Positions 21,989-27,595 of a stretch of DNA of 27,595 nucleotides are shown piece by piece (positions within the stretch are counted from its first letter, which is position 1; every line of letters begins with the position of its first letter). A program made the position numbers and the translations under genes. Origin of the DNA: Sva-07 sp964592115 (lineage in GTDB: Bacteria; Actinomycetota; Acidimicrobiia; Acidimicrobiales; Ilumatobacteraceae). A model generated the notes under the pieces. That model searched no databases. It saw only the letters and a program-made list of their open reading frames with translations, and was not told the DNA's origin. Where the stretch lies: assembly GCA_964592115.1 (NCBI GenBank), contig CAZQCP010000027.1, positions 1 to 27,595 on the forward strand, in the 5' to 3' direction.

Positions 21989-23242
21989 TCACGGCTTGAG
22001 GTGGTGCCCCTCGGCATCGTCGGGATCGAACCACCACTCCTGCGCGTTCTGCTTCGACTGCTCGGTGCTCGTGCGTCCCCACCCGAGGAGCCGTCCGAGG
22101 AAGTACTCGGGACCACTCTCCTCGCGCCGCCACCACCGTCGCTCGCCGCCGTGCACTCGCTTGCGGTACGACGAGAAGCCGACGGCGACCACCAGGGCGA
22201 TGCCGAAGAACAGCGACTCGATCCACGTGGTACCGACACCGGCGAGTTGCAGCCCCTTCACGCCGGACTGCAGCACGAAGACGGCCAGCACCGCTCCCCA
22301 CACGTTGAAGCGGCGCTTGAACTGGGTCGAGCCCAAGAACGCGGCAGCGAACGCAGGGAGCAGGTACGGCGATCCGGACTGGGCCTGCGTGGAGCCGAAC
22401 TGGGCGGCGAGCAACACACCGCCGAGCGCGGCGAACATCGCCGAGGTCACGAGCGATCCCCACACGTACCGGTCGGTCTGCACTCCCGCCAGGCGCGCCG
22501 GCTCGCGGGCGCCACCGGTGGCGAACAGGTAGCGGCCGAGCGCGGTGTGTTCGAGCACGAACCACAGCACGATCGCCAGCACGAGGGCGTAGAAGACGGT
22601 CTTGTTGAGCCCCCACACGAGTTCGGTCGCCAGCGACTTGAAGGCGTCGGGCACGCCGATGATCGAGCGGTTGCTCGATCGCCAGATCGCATAGGCGGTG
22701 AGGATCGAGCTCATGCCGAGCGTGGCGATGAACGAATCGATGCGGATCTTGACCACCAGGAATCCGTTGATGTTGCCGACGATCGCGCCGACGCCGAGCG
22801 CGGCGAGGATCGCCACCGGCACCGGCCACCCGGCATCGACCATCCCCCACGACACGGTCACCGCCGATGCCGAGATCGTGCCGGCGATCGACAGGTCGAA
22901 CACGCCGGCGGCGAGCGGCACCAGGAGGCCGAGGGCGACGATCACCGTGATCGTGATCTGGTTGAGGACCGAGCGATGCGTGAGCCACGTCAGCCACGTG
23001 TCGGGGACCCACAGCGTGAAGACCACCCAGATCAGTCCGTACAGGTAGACGACGCCGATGTTGCGCGGTGAGAACGACTTCCACTTGATCGGCGAGCGCC
23101 GCGTATCGAACTTCGAGTCGACCCGCTTGGTCTTCTCGACTCGTTCGCTGACGACCTTGTGGCGCCGCGTGAGCTTGTTCTTCTTCAGTACCGAGCGATG
23201 CGTCACCTCGGCAGTCGCCTCGTCGATCCGGGTGCCCTTCAT
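21989..23242 (-). CDS. Ribose-type (RbsC-like) ABC transporter permease
   Basis: The 417-residue membrane protein has a basic cytosolic N-terminal tail of ~50 residues (KKNKLTRRHK). It is followed by about eight to ten hydrophobic segments such as NIGVVYLYGLIWVVFTLWV, ITITVIVALGLLVPLAAGV and VAILAALGVGAIVGNINGFL. Family landmarks are FDLSIAGTISASA and VVKIRIDSFIATLGM; the latter is the conserved 'KxxIxxFIxTLG' region of RbsC/XylH permeases. The C-terminal ~65 residues are a charged, Trp-rich cytosolic tail longer than usual. ATG 23242 overlaps the ATPase stop (ATGA), so it is preferred over an in-frame ATG at 23254. It imports a monosaccharide-like or nucleoside-like solute with the ATPase and lipoprotein of the same operon. 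Confidence 0.9.
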   Translation of the reverse strand: MKGTRIDEATAEVTHRSVLKKNKLTRRHKVVSERVEKTKRVDSKFDTRRSPIKWKSFSPRNIGVVYLYGLIWVVFTLWVPDTWLTWLTHRSVLNQITITVIVALGLLVPLAAGVFDLSIAGTISASAVTVSWGMVDAGWPVPVAILAALGVGAIVGNINGFLVVKIRIDSFIATLGMSSILTAYAIWRSSNRSIIGVPDAFKSLATELVWGLNKTVFYALVLAIVLWFVLEHTALGRYLFATGGAREPARLAGVQTDRYVWGSLVTSAMFAALGGVLLAAQFGSTQAQSGSPYLLPAFAAAFLGSTQFKRRFNVWGAVLAVFVLQSGVKGLQLAGVGTTWIESLFFGIALVVAVGFSSYRKRVHGGERRWWRREESGPEYFLGRLLGWGRTSTEQSKQNAQEWWFDPDDAEGHHLKP

Positions 23243-24978
23243 CGGTGCCGCCACTGCTGGAAGCGGGCCACGAGCCGGCCGAACCGGCCGGTGCGCGCCG
23301 GCGCCACGGACGTCGTGGGGATCGCGGTGGGCTCCGGCGACTCCGGTGCTTCGGCGGCGTCGGCATCGCTGCGGATCACCGTCACCGCGATCGGCTCACG
23401 GGCGAGGCGCATGTTCTTGCGGTGTGAGGTGGCACCGAGCGTCTCGGCGATGATGCGCTCCTCCGTGAGCGACGCTCCGCGCAGTTCGACCGCCACGGTC
23501 CCCGCCCTGCACACGAGGACACGATCGCACAGGTTGGCGAGTTCTTCGGCGTCGGACGACGCGACGAGTACGGCGGCCCCACCGTCTGCGGCATCGCGGA
23601 TCTGGCGGTAGATCGACGCCTTGGCACCGACATCAACGCCCTGCGTCGGCTCGTCGAGCAGCAGTACCTTCGGCTCGGTCCGCAGCCAGCGGGCCATCAC
23701 CGCCTTTTGCTGATTGCCGCCGCTGAACTTCTCCATCCGCCGGTCCAGCAGCGGCGGCTGGACGTCGAGGCGCTCGACCCATTCCGCCGACGCCTGGCGC
23801 ACGGCGCGCCGCGACAGCACGCCACGTCGTTGGAGCGGCCCGAGCCGTGGCAGCGGGATGTGATCGCGGAGGCGATCCTCGGGGTCGAGACCGGCGACCT
23901 TGCGTTCGGCCGGGACCAGCGCGATGCCGGCGCGGATCGAGTCGCGCGGGGTGGCGAACACCTTGCGCTTGTCGACGAGCACCTTGCCGACGAAGCGCGG
24001 TGTCGCGCCGAACAGCGCTCCGGCGATCTCGTCGCGGCCCGAGCCGGCGAGCCCGGCGACGCCCAGGATCTCACCGGCGTGCACGTCGAGGCTGACGCCG
24101 CGCAGCGTCATCCCGAACACCATCTCCGCCTCGAGCACCGGGCGCCCCGCTGTCGGGTGATGTTCGGGGAACAGATCGGCGACCGCCCGTCCGACGATCA
24201 GCTCGACGAGCGCCGCCTCGTCGAGCCCTGCCGTCGGGATCCCGGCGGCGACGACCTTGCCGTCGCGCAACACGGTGATGCGGTCGGCGAGGCCGAGCAC
24301 CTCGTCGAGGATGTGGCTGACGAACAACACCCCGGCGCCGGCCTCGGCGACGCGCCGCACCTCGCGGAACAGCGCGTCGACCTCGCGACGGTCGAGCGAG
24401 GCGGTCGGCTCGTCGAGGATCAGCAAGCCCGCACGATCCGCATCCCAGTCCTGCAACGCACGCATGATCGCCACGGCCGCCTGTTCGGCGTTGGTGAGCG
24501 TGGCCACCGGTTGACGCACGTCGGGAGCGAGGCCGAACGCAAGGAGGAGCTGCTGGGCCCGGCGCACCTCGGCTCGCCATCGGATGCGTCCGGCGACGCC
24601 GGTGTGGTATCCGCGGCCGAGCCCGAGGTTCTCGACGGTCGACAGGGTGGGTACGAGGCCGAGATCCTGGTGGACCACCCGGATCCGCTCGCGAACATCG
24701 CGCTCCAGGTTCCACAGGTCGACCGGGTCGCCGGCGAATCGAACGTCGCTGCCGTGGTCGGCCTGGACGTAGCCGGCGACGAGTTTGATCAGCGTCGACT
24801 TGCCGCTGCCGTTCTGTCCCACGAGGGCATGGATCTCGCCGGGCCGCACCGCGAGTGCGGCGTCGTCGAGCGCGACCTGGCCGGGGTACGTCTTGGACAG
24901 GTGGGCGATCTCCAGCACCGGGGTGGGGTCCACGTCGCCGCGGACCCCACCCGGTGTGTCGAGCAGGTCGGTCGTCAT
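23239..24978 (-). CDS. Ribose-type ABC transporter ATPase with two ABC domains
   Basis: The 579-residue protein has the duplicated layout of RbsA/MglA/XylG. Domain 1 (about 20-260) has Walker A GQNGSGKST, a degenerate signature LTNAEQAAVAIMRAL, Walker B LLILDEPTASLD and switch His in FVSHILDEV. Domain 2 (about 270-520) has a degenerate Walker A GLAGSGRDE, an intact signature FSGGNQQKAV, Walker B VLLLDEPTQGVD and SSDAEEL. One ATP site is therefore complete, and the other is damaged on both faces. A Pro/Ala/Thr-rich tail of ~50 residues follows. It starts 16 bases after the lipoprotein stop; ATG 24978 is chosen because homology begins soon after, and a longer frame to 25104 overlaps the lipoprotein gene. 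It powers uptake through the RbsC-like permease. Confidence 0.93.
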   Translation of the reverse strand: MTTDLLDTPGGVRGDVDPTPVLEIAHLSKTYPGQVALDDAALAVRPGEIHALVGQNGSGKSTLIKLVAGYVQADHGSDVRFAGDPVDLWNLERDVRERIRVVHQDLGLVPTLSTVENLGLGRGYHTGVAGRIRWRAEVRRAQQLLLAFGLAPDVRQPVATLTNAEQAAVAIMRALQDWDADRAGLLILDEPTASLDRREVDALFREVRRVAEAGAGVLFVSHILDEVLGLADRITVLRDGKVVAAGIPTAGLDEAALVELIVGRAVADLFPEHHPTAGRPVLEAEMVFGMTLRGVSLDVHAGEILGVAGLAGSGRDEIAGALFGATPRFVGKVLVDKRKVFATPRDSIRAGIALVPAERKVAGLDPEDRLRDHIPLPRLGPLQRRGVLSRRAVRQASAEWVERLDVQPPLLDRRMEKFSGGNQQKAVMARWLRTEPKVLLLDEPTQGVDVGAKASIYRQIRDAADGGAAVLVASSDAEELANLCDRVLVCRAGTVAVELRGASLTEERIIAETLGATSHRKNMRLAREPIAVTVIRSDADAAEAPESPEPTAIPTTSVAPARTGRFGRLVARFQQWRHR

Positions 24979-24994
24979 CGACGGCCGGGGGCGG

Positions 24995-26221
24995 TCAGAC
25001 GCCCCACAACTCCTTGAACTTGTCCTGGAATCCCTCGACGCCGACCCACAGCGCCGACGGGTCGTCGATCGAGTCGGCCTCGAGGATCTGCAGCGGCAGA
25101 CCACTCACGAGAATGTCCGGGTGCCCGTCGATGACTGCGAGCTCCGGCGTGGTGGCACGGCCTGGACCCTCGCCGGCCATGATGCGAGCCGCCGCGTCGA
25201 CGGCGCGCCAGCCGAGCAGCTCGGAGGCGATGCCGACCTCGGCGACCTGGTGCTGACCGTTGGCGATGAGCGTGAAGTTCATCGGGCCACCCGCCTGGGA
25301 GACGCCCTTGGCCTGATCGGACAGGCCCGCGGACTCGATCGCTTCGGGCACGCCGAACAGCATCCCGCCGAATGCATAGGCGATCGTGTCGAGGTCGGGG
25401 TTGGACTGCAAGGTCGACACGACCGTGCCCGGAAGGTTCGTGCCGATGTCGGTGATCGCGATCTCGGACACGTTGACCGTGCAGTCCGGGCAGGCGATCT
25501 TGATCTCGTCCTCGAAGCCCTGCTGCACGGTCGATAGCACGGGGAACGTCGGCAGCCCGAAGAACTGGATCTGCTTCGACTCGGTGATCGTCGCCGCGTA
25601 GTCGGCCATCAGCACACCGTAGAAGTAGTAGTCGTCGTTCGAGAGCAGGTTGACGTCGACGCCGTCACCGGGCTCGTAGCCCTCCGGCATCGACCAGGCG
25701 ATCACCGGGATGCCCTGACCCTCGAGCGTCGACAGCTGCGAGGCGAACCATTCGCGCGGGTTCCCGCTCGTCATCACGACATCGGGCGAGGCGGCGATCG
25801 CGGCATCGAACGCCGACGCCACGGTCTCGGGAGTGTCTTGGTGCGATGCGGTCTGGTACTCCCAGCCCGCCGCCTCCGCGGCCGATTCGAGGCCGATCGC
25901 GATCTCGGCGCACACCGGAACGGAGCACTGGACGTAGAACAGCGTCTTGCCCGACTCGAGCGCGACCGGTTCGTTCAAGGGAAGCTCGGTGACCGGCTGC
26001 AAGAACGCGTCGACGCGGGCTGACGCATCGCCGTCGCCGCCGGCGTCCGGAGCATCGGTCGTGCCGCTACCGCCATCGGTGACGTCGGGCGCGGTGGTGT
26101 CATCCCCACCGCCGCCACTGTCGCCGCTGTCGTCATCGCTACCGCAGGCGCCGAGCGCCAGGGCGCCGACCGCGAACAGGGCCAGGGCGCGGCGTCCGTG
26201 CCGTTTCGAGCCGAGTGTCAT
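24995..26221 (-). CDS. Substrate-binding lipoprotein of a ribose-type ABC transporter
   Basis: The 408-residue protein starts with a basic n-region and lipoprotein signal (RRALALFAVGALALGAC), where the lipobox LGAC gives a lipid-bound Cys near residue 29. An Asp/Gly/Thr-rich linker of ~45 residues precedes the folded part. The Peripla_BP_4-type fold is seen in YVQCSVPVCAEIAIGLESAA, SPDVVMTSGN, GIPVIAWSMPEG and AYAFGGMLFGVPEAIESAG. The Cys pairs (CSVPVC; CPDC) may form disulfides outside. ATG 26221 has GAGGGGG 5 bases upstream; an in-frame ATG at 26236 overlaps that site and is less likely. It heads the operon ending in the molybdenum hydroxylase. Ligand is unknown; the family binds sugars, polyols, nucleosides and autoinducer-2. 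Confidence 0.92.
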   Translation of the reverse strand: MTLGSKRHGRRALALFAVGALALGACGSDDDSGDSGGGGDDTTAPDVTDGGSGTTDAPDAGGDGDASARVDAFLQPVTELPLNEPVALESGKTLFYVQCSVPVCAEIAIGLESAAEAAGWEYQTASHQDTPETVASAFDAAIAASPDVVMTSGNPREWFASQLSTLEGQGIPVIAWSMPEGYEPGDGVDVNLLSNDDYYFYGVLMADYAATITESKQIQFFGLPTFPVLSTVQQGFEDEIKIACPDCTVNVSEIAITDIGTNLPGTVVSTLQSNPDLDTIAYAFGGMLFGVPEAIESAGLSDQAKGVSQAGGPMNFTLIANGQHQVAEVGIASELLGWRAVDAAARIMAGEGPGRATTPELAVIDGHPDILVSGLPLQILEADSIDDPSALWVGVEGFQDKFKELWGV

Positions 26222-26305
26222 GACATCCCCCTCCATCGTGCCGTCGACGACGGCGATCCCGCGTGTTCGGGTACCGCCAACCGGCCCCGATGCACGTCAC
26301 CGGCG

Positions 26306-26332
26306 AATAGTAGTCATAACCCTCACGACTAT
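26306..26332 (-). promoter_or_regulatory. Shared 22-bp motif upstream of the ABC transporter operon
   Basis: 26308-26329 matches 16579-16600 at 19 of 22 positions, and it lies 87 bases upstream of the lipoprotein start. An inverted repeat ATAGT (26307-26311)/ACTAT (26328-26332) surrounds it. On the minus strand TACTAT fits a -10 element and TTGCGA about 19 bases upstream may be a -35. It is probably an operator and promoter common to both operons. Confidence 0.5.
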
Positions 26333-26409
26333 CGCAACACGGACGCTCACGCGGGCTCCCCCTGCCGCCGGCACGAGGCGAGGAGACGACCTGATTAGCC
26401 TCAGCCGCG

Positions 26410-27396
26410 ATGGCAACCGGTCTCGCCGCCCTGCTCGACGACATCGCCGCGTTGGCCAAGCTCGCCGCCGCCTCGGTCGACGACGTTGGCGCCGCTGCTG
26501 GGCGAGCGAGCGTGAAGGCGGCCGGTGTGGTGGTCGACGACACGGCGGTCACGCCGGCCTACGTACGCGGGCTCGCCGCCGAGCGCGAACTTCCGATCAT
26601 CCGCCGGATCGCGCAGGGGTCGCTGCGCAACAAGATCGTGTTCATCCTCCCGGCGGCTCTGCTGTTGAGCGCCATCGCCCCGACGCTCGTCGAGGTCATC
26701 TTGATGGTCGGCGGCAGCTACCTCTGCTTCGAGGGCGTCGAGAAGATCCACCATCGACTCAGTCACCACGAGCCCGACGCCGAAGTGCCGGCGGCCATGC
26801 AGGGTCCCGAAGCCGAGGCGAAGACGATCTCGGGCGCGATCCGCACCGACTTCATCCTCTCCGCCGAGATCATGGTGATCGCCCTCAAGGAGGTACTCGA
26901 CCAGGGCCTCGTGCAGCGGGCGATCATCCTCGTGATCGTCGCCATCGTGATCACGGCGATCGTCTACGGCGTCGTCGCGCTGATCGTGAAGATGGACGAC
27001 ATCGGCCTGCGGATGTCGCAACGTGACTCACCGCGTTCGAAGCAGGTCGGTCTGACGCTCGTCGCCGGCATGCCCAAGCTGCTCGCCGTGCTGTCGGTCG
27101 TCGGCACGGCGGCGATGGTGTGGGTCGGCGGGCACATCCTCCTCGCCGGCTCGCACGAGCTCGGCTGGCACACGCCCTACGACTTCGTCCACGATCTCGA
27201 ACATCTCGTCGAGGACGTGCCCGGTGTGGGCGGCGTGCTCGCCTGGCTCGTCAACACCGCCGCATCGGCCTTCGTCGGTCTCGTCGTCGGCACGATCGTG
27301 GTGGCTGCCGTCACGGCCATCAGCCGCGCCCGCGGCGGTGAAGCGGACGGTCACAGCGACGGTGGCGAGATCACCGACGGCATCGCCCACGCCTGA
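26410..27396 (+). CDS. DUF808 (YedI-like) integral membrane protein
   Basis: This 328-residue protein begins MATGLAALLDDIAALAKLAA, the conserved start of the DUF808 family. Further family traits are VVDDTAVTPAYVRGL, AERELPIIRRIAQGSLRNK and GSYLCFEGVEKI. About six hydrophobic segments follow, among them FILPAALLLSAIAPTLVEVI, IILVIVAIVITAIVYGVVAL and a C-terminal FVGLVVGTIVVAAVTAI. The family is widespread in bacteria and its function is not known; E. coli YedI is a member. No good Shine-Dalgarno lies before ATG 26410. It is divergent from the ABC transporter operon and probably not functionally linked. A REPIN-like element begins 15 bases after its stop. Confidence 0.88.
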   Translation: MATGLAALLDDIAALAKLAAASVDDVGAAAGRASVKAAGVVVDDTAVTPAYVRGLAAERELPIIRRIAQGSLRNKIVFILPAALLLSAIAPTLVEVILMVGGSYLCFEGVEKIHHRLSHHEPDAEVPAAMQGPEAEAKTISGAIRTDFILSAEIMVIALKEVLDQGLVQRAIILVIVAIVITAIVYGVVALIVKMDDIGLRMSQRDSPRSKQVGLTLVAGMPKLLAVLSVVGTAAMVWVGGHILLAGSHELGWHTPYDFVHDLEHLVEDVPGVGGVLAWLVNTAASAFVGLVVGTIVVAAVTAISRARGGEADGHSDGGEITDGIAHA

Positions 27397-27411
27397 TCCG
27401 GACTGGTGGGA

Positions 27412-27503
27412 TTGCATCCGGGGTCAGACACCAGATGCAACGTCGGCATGGGGTGGACCCGGCGCCCCGGACCCGTCGCGGTTGCATCTGGTGTCTGACC
27501 CCG
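27412..27503. repeat. Second copy of the REPIN-like element, truncated by the gap
   Basis: The 29-base unit is at 27412-27440. A 41-base spacer related to that at 18855-18894 (shared CATGG, GACC and CGGCGCC) follows. The inverted unit starts at 27482 and is cut off at 27503 by the N run after 22 bases. Confidence 0.9.
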
Positions 27504-27513
27504 NNNNNNNNNN
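27504..27513. other. Assembly gap (10 N) inside a repeat
   Basis: Ten N fall within the inverted REPIN unit, 7 bases short of its expected end. The short, fixed size suggests a scaffold join or estimated gap rather than a measured one. Confidence 0.95.
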
Positions 27514-27595
27514 GGTGGCGAGATCACCGACGGCATCGCCCACCCCTGATCCGGACTGGTGGGATTGCATCCGGGGTCAGACACCAGATGCAACG
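27514..27595. repeat. 82-bp direct repeat of 27361-27442
   Basis: The 82 bases after the gap repeat 27361-27442 with one change (27391 G, 27544 C) at an apparent offset of 153. The copy includes the last codons of the DUF808 gene (ending H-P-stop instead of H-A-stop) and a REPIN unit at 27565-27593. It is either an assembly duplication or a true tandem duplication. Confidence 0.85.

Noticed and set aside
26307..26409. A coding start upstream of the DUF808 gene, since the 22-bp motif also translates as V-V-I-T-L-T-T as in the second P450
   Set aside because: The frame continues into arginine-rich shadow sequence without any P450 similarity, and the DUF808 N-terminus is complete at 26410.

Overview
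The window is high-GC DNA (mostly GTG/ATG starts and TGA stops, with GC-rich third codon positions). It carries an ECF sigma factor, a LytR_C-type envelope protein, several short-chain dehydrogenases, P450s and a ribose-type ABC transporter. This points to an actinobacterium. A member of the Acidimicrobiia (Ilumatobacter-like) is my best guess, from gene style only. The sequence is a draft scaffold with two 100-N gaps (6328-6427, 12031-12130) and one 10-N gap (27504-27513), all between genes.

Left part (1-10902). A 5'-truncated FAD oxidoreductase fused to a SAM methyltransferase, preceded by a His/Asp-rich stretch, converges on an FMN reductase. An acyl-CoA thioesterase-like gene follows. Divergent from it is an ECF sigma factor, coupled through a repeat-built 30-codon mini-ORF to a large membrane-anchored protein with two C-terminal LytR_C-like domains. 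Next come an MBL-fold hydrolase with a His-rich tail, a two-gene reverse operon (amidohydrolase, then an isocitrate lyase/PEP mutase family enzyme), and a GTG-started SDR.

Middle part (11036-18810). This is a catabolic-looking island. It holds a metal-dependent amidohydrolase/decarboxylase-like enzyme, a sugar-phosphate isomerase/epimerase-like TIM barrel, and a tight reverse operon SDR > ThuA-like > SDR > P450. A second, paralogous P450 is divergent from that operon and is followed by a terminator and a TrmB-type regulator.

Right part (19009-27396). A reverse operon appears to run substrate-binding lipoprotein > ABC ATPase > permease > 28-codon repeat-built mini-ORF > molybdopterin large subunit > [2Fe-2S] small subunit, with overlapping or short junctions. 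A DUF808 membrane protein is divergent from it.

Two operons (first genes at 16508 and 26221) share a near-identical 22-bp motif in the same orientation 70-90 bases upstream of their starts. This suggests one regulon in which uptake, molybdenum hydroxylation, P450 oxidation, dehydrogenation and ThuA/isomerase steps act on one unknown, possibly sugar-like or polyhydroxylated compound. The substrate cannot be read from the sequence.

The other striking theme is repetition. There are many in-frame tandem micro-repeats at gene ends, two mini-ORFs made of such repeats that end in ATGA overlaps with the next gene, a REPIN-like palindromic element at two loci, and a twin 47-bp palindrome. No rRNA, tRNA, CRISPR array, integrase or transposase gene was seen.
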